In this document: piece after piece, positions 16,501-32,800 of the stretch | How positions within the stretch are numbered: the first letter of the stretch is position 1 | Layout of the letters: the number at the start of each line of letters is the position of its first letter | Source: Terebella lapidaria | Lineage: Eukaryota; Annelida; Polychaeta; Terebellida; Terebellidae | Reading direction: 5' to 3' | Length of the DNA: 64,000 nucleotides | NCBI GenBank assembly: GCA_949152475.1 | Contig: OX424563.1 | Coordinates: 40,992,120-41,056,119, forward strand | Position numbers and translations under genes: made by a program | Notes under the pieces: generated by a model | Databases searched by the model: none | Told to the model about the DNA's origin: nothing | Seen by the model: only the letters and a program-made list of their open reading frames with translations

Positions 16501-19014
16501 CATGTGACGCTCCACCGTACGATGGACATCCGACGCTCCACTGTATGATGGACATGGGATGCTCCACCATACGATGGACATGCGATGCTCCACCGTACGA
16601 TGGACCTGTGATGCTCCACCATACGATGGACATGTGACGCTCCACCGTACGATGGACATGCGACGCTCCACCGTATGATGGACATGCAATGCTCCATCGT
16701 ACGATGGACATGTGACGCTCCACCATACGATGGACATCTGACGCTCCACCATACGATGGACATCCGACGCTCCACTGTATGATGGACATGGGATGCTCCA
16801 CCGTACGATGGACATGCGATGCTCCACCGTACGATGGACCTGTGATGCTCCACCATACGATGGACATGTGACGCTCCACCGTACGATGGACATGCGACGC
16901 TCCACCGTATGATGGACATGCAATGCTCCATCGTACGATGGACATGTGACGCTCCACCATACGATGGACATCTGACGCTCCACCGTACGATGGACATGCG
17001 ACGCTCCACCGTATGATGGACATGCAATGCTCCATCGTACGATGGACATGTGACGCTCCACCATACGATGGACATCTGACGCTCCACCGTACGATGGACA
17101 TGCGATGCTCCACTGTACGATGGACATGTGACGCTCCACCGTATGATTGACATGCGAGGCTATACTGTACGATGGACATGTGACGCTCCACCGTACGATG
17201 GACATGGGATGCTCCTTCGTACGATGGACATGTGACGCTCCACCGTACGATGGACATGGGATGCTCCACCGTAGGATGGACATGTGACGCTCCACCGTAC
17301 GATGGGCATGCGATGCTCCACTGTACGATGGACATGTGACGCTCCACCGTAGGATGGACATGCGAGGCTCCACTGTACGATGGACATGTGACCCTCCACC
17401 GTACGATGGACATGGGATGCTCCATCGTACGATGGACATGTGACGCTCCACTGTACGATCGACATGCGATGCTCCACCGTACGATGGACATGTGACGCTC
17501 CACCGTACGATGGACATCTGACGCTCCACCGTACGATGGACATGCTATGCTCCACCGTACATTGGACATGTGACGCTCCACCGTACGAAGGACATGGGAC
17601 GCTCCACCGTATAATGGACATGTGACGCTCCACCGTACGATGGACATGTGATGCTCCACCAAATGATGGACATGCGAGGCTCCACCGTAAGATGGACATG
17701 GGATGCTCCACCGTATGATGGACATGTGACGCTCCACCGTACGATGGACATGCGACGCTCCATCGTACGATGGACATGGGATGCTCCACCGTATGATGGA
17801 CATGTGACGCTCCACCGTACGATGGACATGCGTTGCTCCACTGTACGATGGACATGTGATGCTCCACCGTACGATGGACATCTGACGCTCCACCGTACGA
17901 TAGACATGCGATGCTCCACCGTAAGGTGGACATGCGACGCTCCACCGTACGATGGACATGTGACGCTCCACCGTACGATGGACATCTGACGTTCCTCCTT
18001 ACGATGGACATGCGACGCTCAAATGTACGATGGACATGTGACGCTCCATCGTACGATGGACATGCGACGCTCCATCGTATGATGGCCTAGTGACGCTCCA
18101 TCGTAAGATGGACATGCGACGCTCCACCGTACGATGGACATGTGATTCTCCACTGTATGATGGACATGTGACGCTCCACCATACGATGGACATGGAACGC
18201 TCCAATGTACGATGGACATGCGACGCTCCACTGTACGATGGACATGCGATGCTCCACTGTACGATGGACATGGGACGCTCCACTGTACGATGGACATGCG
18301 ATGCTCCACTGTACGATGGACATGGGACGCTCCACCGTATGATGGACATGCGAGGCTCCACCGTACGATGGACATGGGATGCTCCATCGTACGATGGACA
18401 TGTGACGCTCCACCGTACGATCGACATGCGATGCTCCACGGAATGATGGACATGTGATGCTCCACTGTACGATGGACATCTGATGCTCCACCGTACGATC
18501 GACATGTGACGCTCCACTGTACGATGAACATGTGACGCTGCACCGTACGATGGACATGGGACGCTCCAATATACGATGGACATGCGACGCTCCACTGTAT
18601 GATGGACATGCGATGCTTTACTGTACAATGGACACGTGACCCTCCACCGTACGATGGACATGGGATGCTCCGTCGTACGATGGACATGTGACGCTCCACT
18701 GTACGATCGACATGCGATGCTCCACCGTACGATGGACATGTGACGCTCCACCGTACGATGGACATCTGACGCTCCACCGTACGATGGACATGCTATGCTC
18801 CACCGTACATTGGACATGTGACGCTCCACCGTACGATGGACATGGGACGCTCCACCGTATAATGGACATGTGACTCTCCACCGTACGATGGACATGTGAT
18901 GCTCCACCGAATGATGGACATGCGAGGCTCCACCGTAAGATGGACATGTGACGCTCCACCATACGATGGACATGCGACGCTCCATCGTACGATGGACATG
19001 GGATGCTTCACCGT

Positions 19015-22000
19015 ATGATGGACATGTGACGCTCCACCGTACGATGGACATGCGTTGCTCCACTGTACGATGGACATGTGATGCTCCACCGTACGATGGA
19101 CATCTGACGCTCCACCGTACGATAGACATGCGATGCTCCACCGTACGATGGACATGTGACGCTCCACCGTACGATGGACATCTGACGCTCCTCCGTACGA
19201 TGGACATTCGACGCTCAAATGTACGATGGACATGTGACGTTCCACCGTACGATGGACATGAGACGCTCCATCGTATGATGGCCTAGTGACGCTCCACCTT
19301 ACGATGGACATGCGATGCTCCACCGTAGGATGGACATGAGATGCTCCACCGTACGATAGACATCTGACGCTCCATTGTACGATAGACATGCGATGCTCCA
19401 CCGTACGATGGACATGTGATGCTCCACCGTTCGATAGACATCTGACGCTCCACCGTACGATAGACATGCGATGCTCCACCGTACGATGGACATGTGACGC
19501 CCCACCGTACGATAGACATGTGACGCTCCATCGTACCATGGACATGGGATGCTCCACCGTATGATGGACATGTGACGCCCCACCGTACGATAGACATGCG
19601 ACGCTCCATCGTACCATGGACATGCGACGCTCCACTGTATGATGGACATGCGATGCTTTACTGTACAATGGACACGTGACGCTCCACCGTATGATGGACA
19701 TGCGACGCTCCATCGTACGATGGACTAGCGAAGCTCCACCGTAAGATGGACATGTGATGCTCCACAATACAATGGACATGAGATGCTCCATCATACGATG
19801 GACATGAGATGCTCCATCATACGATGGACATGTGGCACTCCACCATACGATGGACATCTGACGCTCCTCCGTATGATGGACATGCGACGCTCCACCGTAA
19901 GGTGGACATGCGATGCTCCACCGTACGATGGACATGTGACGCTCCACCGTACGATGGACATCTGACGTTCCTCCTTACGATGGACATGCGACGCTCAAAT
20001 GTACGATGGACATGTGACGCTCCATCGTACGATGGACATGCGACGCTCCATCGTATGATGGCCTAGTGACGCTCCATCGTAAGATGGACATGCGACGCTC
20101 CACCGTACGATGGACATGTGATTCTCCACTGTATGATGGACATGTGACGCTCCACCGTACGATGGACATGGAACGCTCCAATGTACGATGGACATGCGAC
20201 GCTCCACTGTACGATGGACATGCGATGCTCCACTGTACGATGGACATGGGACGCTCCACTGTACGATGGACATGCGATGCTCCACTGTACGATGGACATG
20301 GGACGCTCCACCGTATGATGGACATGCGAGGCTCCACCGTACGATGGACATGGGATGCTCCATCGTACGATGGACATGTGACGCTCCACCGTACGATCGA
20401 CATGCGATGCTCCACGGAATGATGGACATGTGATGCTCCACTGTACGATGGACATCTGATGCTCCACCGTACGATCGACATGTGACGCTCCACTGTACGA
20501 TGAACATGTGACGCTGCACCGTACGATGGACATGGGACGCTCCAATATACGATGGACATGCGACGCTCCACTGTATGATGGACATGCGATGCTTTACTGT
20601 ACAATGGACACGTGACGCTCCACCGTATGATGGACATGCGACGCTCCATTGTACGATGGACTAGCGAAGCTCCACCGTAAGATGGACATGTGATGCTCCA
20701 CAGTACGATGGACATGAGATGCTCCATCATACGATGGACATGTGGCACTCCACCGTACGATCGACATGCGATGCTCCATCGTACGATCGACATGCGATGC
20801 TCCACTGTACGATGGACATGTGACGCTCCACCATACGATGCACATGGGACGCTCCAATGTACGATGGACATGCGATGCTCCACTGTACGATGGACATGCG
20901 ATGCTTCGTGGTACGATGGACATGTGATGCTCCACCGTATGATGGACATGTGAGGCTCCACTGTACGATGGACATGTATGATGGACATGTGACGCTCCAC
21001 CGTACGATGGACATGCGTTGCTCCACTGTACGATGGACATGTGATGCTCCACCGTACGATGGACATCTGACGCTCCACCGTACGATAGACATGCGATGCT
21101 CCACCGTACGATGGACATGTGACGCTCCACCGTACGATGGACATCTGACGCTCCTCCGTACGATGGACATTCGACGCTCAAATGTACGATGGACATGTGA
21201 CGTTCCACCGTACGATGGACATGAGACGCTCCATTGTATGATGGCCTAGTGACGCTCCACCTTACGATGGACATGCGATGCTCCACCGTAGGATGGACAT
21301 GAGATGCTCCACCGTACGATAGACATCTGACGCTCCATTGTACGATAGACATGCGATGCTCCACCGTACGATGGACATGTGATGCTCCACCGTTCGATAG
21401 ACATCTGACGCTCCACCGTACGATAGACATGCGATGCTCCACCGTACGATGGACATGTGACGCCCCACCGTACGATAGACATGCGACGCTCCATCGTACC
21501 ATGGACATGGGATGCTCCACCGTATGATGGACATGTGACGCCCCACCGTACGATAGACATGCGACGCTCCATCGTACCATGGACATGCGACGCTCCACTG
21601 TATGATGGACATGCGATGCTTTACTGTACAATGGACACGTGACGCTCCACCGTATGATGGACATGCGACGCTCCATCGTACGATGGACTAGCGAAGCTCC
21701 ACCGTAAGATGGACATGTGATGCTCCACAATACAATGGACATGAGATGCTCCATCATACGATGGACATGAGATGCTCCATCATACGATGGACATGTGGCA
21801 CTCCACCATACGATGGACATCTGACGCTCCTCCGTATGATGGACATGCGACGCTCCACCGTAAGGTGGACATGCGACGCTCCACCGTACGATGGACATGT
21901 GACGCTCCACCGTACGATGGACATCTGACGTTCCTCCTTACGATGGACATGCGACGCTCAAATGTACGATGGACATGTGACGCTCCATCGTATGATGGCC

Positions 22001-22914
22001 TAGTGACGCTCCATCGTAAGATGGACATGCGACGCTCCACCGTACGATGGACATGTGATTCTCCACTGTATGATGGACATGTGACGCTCCACCGTACGAT
22101 GGACATGGAACGCTCCAATGTACGATGGACATGCGACGCTCCACTGTACGATGGACATGCGATGCTCCACTGTACGATGGACATGGGACGCTCCACTGTA
22201 CGATGGACATGCGATGCTCCACTGTACGATGGACATGGGACGCTCCACCGTATGATGGACATGCGAGGCTCCACCGTACGATGGACATGGGATGCTCCAT
22301 CGTACGATGGACATGTGACGCTCCACCGTACGATCGACATGCGATGCTCCACGGAATGATGGACATGTGATGCTCCACTGTACGATGGACATCTGATGCT
22401 CCACCGTACGATCGACATGTGACGCTCCACTGTACGATGAACATGTGACGCTGCACCGTACGATGGACATGGGACGCTCCAATATACGATGGACATGCGA
22501 CGCTCCACTGTATGATGGACATGCGATGCTTTACTGTACAATGGACACGTGACGCTCCACCGTATGATGGACATGCGACGCTCCATCGTACGATGGACTA
22601 GCGAAGCTCCACCGTAAGATGGACATGTGATGCTCCACAGTACGATGGACATGAGATGCTCCATCATACGATGGACATGTGGCACTCCACCGTACGATCG
22701 ACATGCGATGCTCCATCGTACGATCGACATGCGATGCTCCACTGTACGATGGACATGTGACGCTCCACCATACGATGCACATGGGACGCTCCAATGTACG
22801 ATGGACATGCGATGCTCCACTGTACGATGGACATGCGATGCTTCGTGGTACGATGGACATGTGATGCTCCACCGTATGATGGACATGTGAGGCTCCACTG
22901 TACGATGGACATGT
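19015..22914. repeat. Higher-order satellite repeat, 1,963-bp unit, two tandem copies
   Basis: Copy one is about 19015-20977 and copy two about 20978-22914; the second lacks one monomer and is 1,937 bp. Markers include GCGTTGCTCC at 19052/21015 and the CCTAG-CCTTACG block at 19275/21238. 1,963 is 75.5 monomers, so the joint at 20970-20985 is out of register (GGACATGT followed by ATGATGG), which marks the duplication breakpoint. The same joint is present at about 26130, carried there by a later duplication. Confidence 0.8.
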
Positions 22915-25900
22915 GACGCTCCACCATACGATGGACATGGGATGCTCCATCGTACGATGGACATGTGACGCTCCACCGTACGATCGACATGCGATGCTCC
23001 ACCGTATGATGGACATGTGACGCTCCACCGTACGATGGACATCTGACGCTCCACTGTACGATGGACATGCTATGCTCCACCGTACGATGGACATGTGACG
23101 CTCCACCGTACGATGGACATGGGATGCTCCATCGTACGATGGACATGGGACGCTCCACCGTACGATGGACATGTGACGCTCCACCGTACGATGGACATGC
23201 GACGCTCCATCGTACGATGGACATGTGACAATCCACCGTACGATGGACATCTGACGATCCTCTGTACGATGGACAAGCGACGCTCCACTGTACGATGGAC
23301 ATGTGACGCTCCACCGTACGATGTACATGCGACGCTCCATCGTACGATGGACTAGCGACACTCCACCGTAAGATGGACATGCGACGCTCCACCGTACGAT
23401 GGACATGCGACGCTCCATCGCAGGATGGACATGTGACGCTCCACCGTACGAAGGACATGCGATGCTGCACCGTACGATGGACATGCAACGCTCCATCGTA
23501 CGATAGACATGTGACACTCCACCGTAAGATGGACATGCGAGGCTCCACCGTACAATAGACATGCGACGCTCCACTGTATGATGGACATGCGATGCTTTAC
23601 TGTACAATGGACACGTTACGCTCAACCGTAAGATGGACATGCGATGCTGCACAGTATGATGGACATGGGACGCTCCATCATACGATGGACATGTGATGCT
23701 CCACCATACGATCGACATGCGATGCTCCACCGTACGATTGACATGTGATGCTCCACCGTACGATGGACATGTGACGCTCCACCATACGATGGACATGTGA
23801 CGCTCCACTGTATGATGGACATGCGATGCTTTACTGTACAATGGATACGTTATGCTCAACCGTAAGACTGACATGCGATGCTCCACAGTACGATGGACCT
23901 GGGACGCTCCATCATACGATGGAAATGTGACGCTCCACCGTACGATCGACATGCGATGCTCCACCGTATGATCGGCATGTGATGCTCCACCGTACGATAG
24001 ACATGCGATGTTCCACCGTACGATGGACATCTGATGCTCCACCGTACGATGGACATGTGACACTCCGCTGTCAATGGACATGTGACGCTCCACTGTACAA
24101 TGGACATGTGACGCTCCACCGTACGATGGACATGCGATGCTCCATCGTACGATGGACATGGGATGCTCTATCGTATGATGGACTAGCGATGCTCCACCGT
24201 AAGATGGACATGTGACGCTCCACCGTACGATGGACATGCGATGCTCCATCGTACGATGGACATGGGATGCTCCACCGTATGATGGACATGTGACGCTCCA
24301 CCGTACGATGGACATGCGATGCTACACCGTACGATGGACATGGGATGCTCCACCGTACGATGGACATGGGATGCTCCACCGTACGATGGACATCTCACGC
24401 TCCATCCTACGATGGACATGCGATGCTCCACCGTACGATAGACATCTGATGCTCCATTGTACGATGGACATCTGACGCTCCACCAAACAATGGATATGCG
24501 ATGCTCCACCGTACGATGGACATGGGACGCTCCACCGTACGATGGACATGTGACGCTCCACCGTATGATGGACATGCGAGGCTCCACTGTACGATGGACA
24601 TGTGATGCTCCACCGTACGATGGACATGGGATGCTCCATCGTACGATGGACATGTGACGCTCCACCGTACGATGGACATGCGACGCTCCACTGCACGATG
24701 GACATGCGACGCTCCACTGTACGATGGACATGTGACGCTCCATCGTACGACGGACATGCGACGCTCCATCGTACGATGAACTAGCGAAGCTCCACCGTAA
24801 GAAGGACATGCGACGCTTCATCGTACGATGGACATGTGACGCTCCACCGTATGATGGACATGCGATGCTCCACCATACAATGGACATGCGACGCTCCATC
24901 GTACGATGGACATGTGACGCTCCACCGTACGATGGACATGCGACGCTCCATCGTATTATGGCCTAGTGACGCTCCATCATAAGATGGACATGCGACGCTC
25001 CACCGTACGATGGACATGCGATGCTCCACGTACGATGGACATGTGACGCCCCATCGTACGATGGACATGCGACGCTCAACTGTATGATGGACATGCGATG
25101 CTTTACTGTACAATGGACACGTGACACTCCACCGTACGATGGACATGTGACGCTCCATCGTACGATGGACTAGGGAAGCTACACCGTAAGATGGATATGT
25201 GACGCTTCACAGTACGATGGACATGGGACGCTCCATCATACGATGGACATGTGATGCTCCACTGTACGATGGACATGTGACGCTCCACCGTACGATGAAC
25301 ATGTGACGCTCCAATGTACGATGGACATGCGACGCTCCATCGTATGATGGACATGTGATGCTCCACCGTACGATGGACATGCGACGCTTTATCGTACGAT
25401 GGACATGTGACGCGCCACCGTACGATCGACATGCGATGCTTCACAGTACGATGGACATGTGATGCTCCACCGTACGATGGACATGCGACGCTTTATCGTA
25501 CGATGGACATGTGACGCGCCACCGTACGATCGACATGCGATGCTTCACAGTACGATGGACATGTGATGCTCCACCGTACGATGGACATCTCATGCTCCAT
25601 CATACGATGGACATGCGATGCTCCAACGTACGATAGACATGTGATGCTCCATTGTACGATGGACATCTGACGCTCCACCGTACAATGGATATGCGAGGCT
25701 CCACCGTACTATGGACATGGGACGCTCCACCGTACGATGGACATGTGACGCTCAACCGTACGATGGACATGCGAGGCTCCACCGTACGATGGACATGCGA
25801 AGCTCAAATGTACGATGGACATGTGACGCTCCACCGTACGATGGACATGCGAAGCTCCATCGTATGATGGCCTAGTGACGCTCCATTGTAAGATGGACAT

Positions 25901-28900
25901 GTGACGTTCCATCGTACGATGGACATGCGATGCTCCACCGTACGATGGACATGGGATGCTCCACTGTACGATGGACATGTGACGCTCCACCATACGATGC
26001 ACATGGGACGCTCCAATGTACGATGGACATGCGATGCTCCACTGTACGATGGACATGCGATGCTTCGTGGTACGATGGACATGTGATGCTCCACCGTATG
26101 ATGGACATGTGAGGCTCCACTGTACGATGGACATGTATGATGGACATGTGACGCTCCACCGTACGATGGACATGCGTTGCTCCACTGTACGATGGACATG
26201 TGATGCTCCACCGTACGATGGACATCTGACGCTCCACCGTACGATAGACATGCGATGCTCCACCGTACGATGGACATGTGACGCTCCACCGTACGATGGA
26301 CATCTGACGCTCCTCCGTACGATGGACATTCGACGCTCAAATGTACGATGGACATGTGACGTTCCACCGTACGATGGACATGAGACGCTCCATCGTATGA
26401 TGGCCTAGTGACGCTCCACCTTACGATGGACATGCGATGCTCCACCGTAGGATGGACATGAGATGCTCCACCGTACGATAGACATCTGACGCTCCATTGT
26501 ACGATAGACATGCGATGCTCCACCGTACGATGGACATGTGATGCTCCACCGTTCGATAGACATCTGACGCTCCACCGTACGATAGACATGCGATGCTCCA
26601 CCGTACGATGGACATGTGACGCCCCACCGTACGATAGACATGCGACGCTCCATCGTACCATGGACATGGGATGCTCCACCGTATGATGGACATGTGACGC
26701 CCCACCGTACGATAGACATGCGACGCTCCATCGTACCATGGACATGCGACGCTCCACTGTATGATGGACATGCGATGCTTTACTGTACAATGGACACGTG
26801 ACGCTCCACCGTATGATGGACATGCGACGCTCCATCGTACGATGGACTAGCGAAGCTCCACCGTAAGATGGACATGTGATGCTCCACAATACAATGGACA
26901 TGAGATGCTCCATCATACGATGGACATGAGATGCTCCATCATACGATGGACATGTGGCACTCCACCATACGATGGACATCTGACGCTCCTCCGTATGATG
27001 GACATGCGACGCTCCACCGTAAGGTGGACATGCGACGCTCCACCGTACGATGGACATGTGACGCTCCACCGTACGATGGACATCTGACGTTCCTCCTTAC
27101 GATGGACATGCGACGCTCAAATGTACGATGGACATGTGACGCTCCATCGTATGATGGCCTAGTGACGCTCCATCGTAAGATGGACATGCGACGCTCCACC
27201 GTACGATGGACATGTGATTCTCCACTGTATGATGGACATGTGACGCTCCACCGTACGATGGACATGGAAAGCTCCAATGTACGATGGACATGCGACGCTC
27301 CACTGTACGATGGACATGCGATGCTCCACTGTACGATGGACATGGGACGCTCCACTGTACGATGGACATGCGATGCTCCACTGTACGATGGACATGGGAC
27401 GCTCCACCGTATGATGGACATGCGAGGCTCCACCGTACGATGGACATGGGATGCTCCATCGTACGATGGACATGTGACGCTCCACCGTACGATCGACATG
27501 CGATGCTCCACGGAATGATGGACATGTGATGCTCCACTGTACGATGGACATCTGATGCTCCACCGTACGATCGACATGTGACGCTCCACTGTACGATGAA
27601 CATGTGACGCTGCACCGTACGATGGACATGGGACGCTCCAATATACGATGGACATGCGACGCTCCACTGTATGATGGACATGCGATGCTTTACTGTACAA
27701 TGGACACGTGACGCTCCACCGTATGATGGACATGCGACGCTCCATCGTACGATGGACTAGCGAAGCTCCACCGTAAGATGGACATGTGATGCTCCACAGT
27801 ACGATGGACATGAGATGCTCCATCATACGATGGACATGTGGCACTCCACCGTACGATCGACATGCGATGCTCCATCGTACGATCGACATGCGATGCTCCA
27901 CTGTACGATGGACATGTGACGCTCCACCATACGATGCACATGGGACGCTCCAATGTACGATGGACATGCGATGCTCCACTGTACGATGGACATGCGATGC
28001 TTCGTGGTACGATGGACATGTGATGCTCCACCGTATGATGGACATGTGAGGCTCCACTGTACGATGGACATGTGACGCTCCACCATACGATGGACATGGG
28101 ATGCTCCATCGTACGATGGACATGTGACGCTCCACCGTACGATCGACATGCGATGCTCCACCGTATGATGGACATGTGACGCTCCACCGTACGATGGACA
28201 TCTGACGCTCCACTGTACGATGGACATGCTATGCTCCACCGTACGATGGACATGTGACGCTCCACCGTACGATGGACATGGGATGCTCCATCGTACGATG
28301 GACATGGGACGCTCCACCGTACGATGGACATGTGACGCTCCACCGTACGATGGACATGCGACGCTCCATCGTACGATGGACATGTGACAATCCACCGTAC
28401 GATGGACATCTGACGATCCTCTGTACGATGGACAAGCGACGCTCCACTGTACGATGGACATGTGACGCTCCACCGTACGATGTACATGCGACGCTCCATC
28501 GTACGATGGACTAGCGACACTCCACCGTAAGATGGACATGCGACGCTCCACCGTACGATGGACATGCGACGCTCCATCGCAGGATGGACATGTGACGCTC
28601 CACCGTACGAAGGACATGCGATGCTGCACCGTACGATGGACATGCAACGCTCCATCGTACGATAGACATGTGACACTCCACCGTAAGATGGACATGCGAG
28701 GCTCCACCGTACAATAGACATGCGACGCTCCACTGTATGATGGACATGCGATGCTTTACTGTACAATGGACACGTTACGCTCAACCGTAAGATGGACATG
28801 CGATGCTGCACAGTATGATGGACATGGGACGCTCCATCATACGATGGACATGTGATGCTCCACCATACGATCGACATGCGATGCTCCACCGTACGATTGA

Positions 28901-29819
28901 CATGTGATGCTCCACCGTACGATGGACATGTGACGCTCCACCATACGATGGACATGTGACGCTCCACTGTATGATGGACATGCGATGCTTTACTGTACAA
29001 TGGATACGTTATGCTCAACCGTAAGACTGACATGCGATGCTCCACAGTACGATGGACCTGGGACGCTCCATCATACGATGGAAATGTGACGCTCCACCGT
29101 ACGATCGACATGCGATGCTCCACCGTATGATCGGCATGTGATGCTCCACCGTACGATAGACATGCGATGTTCCACCGTACGATGGGCATCTGATGCTCCA
29201 CCGTACGATGGACATGTGACACTCCGCTGTCAATGGACATGTGACGCTCCACTGTACAATGGACATGTGACGCTCCACCGTACGATGGACATGCGATGCT
29301 CCATCGTACGATGGACATGGGATGCTCTATCGTATGATGGACTAGCGATGCTCCACCGTAAGATGGACATGTGACGCTCCACCGTACGATGGACATGCGA
29401 TGCTCCATCGTACGATGGACATGGGATGCTCCACCGTATGATGGACATGTGACGCTCCACCGTACGATGGACATGCGATGCTACACCGTACGATGGACAT
29501 GGGATGCTCCACCGTACGATGGACATGGGATGCTCCACCGTACGATGGACATCTCACGCTCCATCCTACGATGGACATGCGATGCTCCACCGTACGATAG
29601 ACATCTGATGCTCCATTGTACGATGGACATCTGACGCTCCACCAAACAATGGAGATGCGATGCTCCACCGTACGATGGACATGGGACGCTCCACCGTACG
29701 ATGGACATGTGACGCTCCACCGTATGATGGACATGCGAGGCTCCACTGTACGATGGACATGTGATGCTCCACCGTACGATGGACATGGGATGCTCCATCG
29801 TACGATGGACATGTGACGC
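20797..29819. repeat. Large satellite duplication, 5,159-bp offset
   Basis: Bases 20797-24660 recur at 25956-29819 with a constant offset of 5,159, including the irregular joint and all rare monomer variants. From about 29813 the copy switches to homology with 25511 onward (offset 4302), a jump equal to 33 monomers minus one base. This is a mosaic expected from unequal exchange or replication slippage in a long array. Edges are approximate. Confidence 0.8.
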
Positions 29820-32800
29820 GCCACCGTACGATCGACATGCGATGCTTCACAGTACGATGGACATGTGATGCTCCACCGTACGATGGACATCTCATGCTCC
29901 ATCATACGATGGACATGCGATGCTCCAACGTACGATAGACATGTGATGCTCCATTGTACGATGGACATCTGACGCTCCACCGTACAATGGAGATGCGAGG
30001 CTCCACCGTACTATGGACATGGGACGCTCCACCGTACGATGGACATGTGACGCTCAACCGTACGATGGACATGCGAGGCTCCACCGTACGATGGACATGC
30101 GAAGCTCAAATGTACGATGGACATGTGACGCTCCACCGTACGATGGACATGCGAAGCTCCATCGTATGATGGCCTAGTGACGCTCCATTGTAAGATGGAC
30201 ATGTGACGTTCCATCGTACGATGGACATGCGATGCTCCACCGTACGATGGACATGGGATGCTCCACTGTACGATGGACATGGGATGCTCCACCGTACGAT
30301 GGACATCTCACGCTCCATCATACGATGGACATGCGATGCTCCACCGTACGATAGACATGTGATGCTCCATTGTACGATGGACATCTGACGCTCCACCAAA
30401 CAATGGATATGCGATGCTCCACCGTACGATGGACATGGGACGCTCCACCGTACGATGGACATGTGACGCTCCACCGTACGATCGACATGTGATGCTCCAC
30501 TGTACGATGGACATCTGACGCTCCACCGTACGATCGACATGTGATGCTCCACTGTACGATGGACATGCGACGCTCCATCGTACGATGGACATGTGACGCT
30601 CCACCGTACGATGGACATCTGTCGCTCCTCCGTACGATGGACATGCGACGCTCAAATGTACGATGGACATGTGACGCTCCACCGTACGATGGACATGCGA
30701 AGCTCCATCGTATGATGGCCTAGTGACGCTCCATCGTAAGATGGACATGTGACGTTCCATCGTACGATGGACATGCGATGCTCCACCGTACGATGGACAT
30801 GGGATGCTCCACCGTACGATGGACATGGGATGCTCCACCGTACGATGGACATCTCACGCTCCATCATACGATGGACATGTGATGCTCCATCGTACGACGG
30901 ACATGCGACGCTCCATCGTACGATGAACTAGCGAAGCTCCACCGTAAGAAGGACATGCGACGCTTCATCGTACGATGGACATGTGACGCTCCACCATATG
31001 ATGGACATGCGATGCTCCACCATACAATGGACATGCGACGCTCCATCGTACGATGGACATGTGACGCTCCACCGTACGATGGACATGCGACGCTCCATCG
31101 TATTATGGCCTAGTGACGCTCCATCATAAGATGGACATGCGACGCTCCACCGTACGATGGACATGGGATGCTCCATCGTACGATGGACATGTGACGCTCC
31201 ACCGTACAATCGACATGCAATGCTCCACCGTACGATGGACATGTGATGCTCCACTGTACGATGGACATCTGACGCTCCACCGTACGATCGACATGTGATG
31301 CTCCACTGTACGATGGACATGCGACGCTCCATCGTACAATGGACATGTGACGCTCCAGGGTACGATGGACATCTGTCGCTCCTCCGTACGATGGACATGC
31401 GAGCTCAAATGTACGATGGACATGTGACGCTCCACCGTACAATGGACATGTGAAGCTCCATCGTATGATGGCCTAGTGATGCTCCATCGTAAGATGGACA
31501 TGTGACGTTCCATCGTACGATTGACATGGGACGCTCCAATGTACCATGGACATGCGACGCTCCACTTTACGATGGACATGCGATGCTCCACTGTACGATG
31601 GACATGTGACGCTCCACCGTATGATGGACATGCGAGGCTCCACCGTACGATGGACATGGGATGCTCCATCGTACGTTGGACATGTGACGCTCCACCGTAC
31701 GATCGACATGCAATGCTCCACTGTACGATGGACATGTGATTATCCATCGTCTGACGGACATGCGACGCTCCATCGTACGATGAACTAGCAAAGCTCCACC
31801 GTAAGAAGGACATGTGACGCTCCACAGTACGATGGACATGGGACGCTCCATCATACGATGGACATGTGACGCTCCACCGTACGATCGACATGCGATGCTC
31901 CACCGTACGATCGACATGTGATGCTCCACTGTATGATGGACATGTGACGCTCCACCGTACGATGGACATGCGTTGCTCCACTGTACGATGGACAAGTGAT
32001 GCTCCACCGTACGATGGACATCTGATGCTCCACCGTACGATAGACATGCGATGCTCCACCGTACGATGGACATGTGACGCTCCACCGTACGATGGACATG
32101 TGACGCTCCACTGTATGATGGACATGCAAAGCTCCACTGTACGATGGACATGTGATGCTCCACCGTACGATGGACATGCGACGCTCCATCGTGCGATGGA
32201 CATGCGATGCTCCATCGTGCGATGGACATTCGACGCTCCAACGTATGATGGACATGCGAAGCTCCATCGACGATGGACCTGCGATGCTCCACTGTACGAT
32301 GGACATGGGACGCTCCACCGTACGATGGACATGGGTCGCTCCATCGTACGATGGAGATGTGACGCTCCACCGAACGATTGACATGCGAGGCCCCACTGTA
32401 CGATGGACATGTAACGCTCCACCGTACGATGGACATCTGACGCTCCTCCGTACGATGGACATGCGACGCTCAAATGTACGATGGACATGTGACGCTCCAC
32501 CGTACGATGGACATACGACGCTCCATCGTATGATGGCCTAGTGACGCTCCATCGTAAGATGGACATGCAACGCTCCACCGTACGATGGACATGTGATGCT
32601 CCACTGTACGATGGACATGTGACGCTCCACCGTACGATTGACATGGGACGCTCCAATGTACCATGGACATGCGACGCTCCACTTTACGATGGACATGCGA
32701 TGCTCCACTGTACGATGGACATGTGACGCTCCACCGTATGATGGACATGCGAGGCTCCACCGTACGATGTACATGGGATGCTCCATCGTACGTTGGACAT

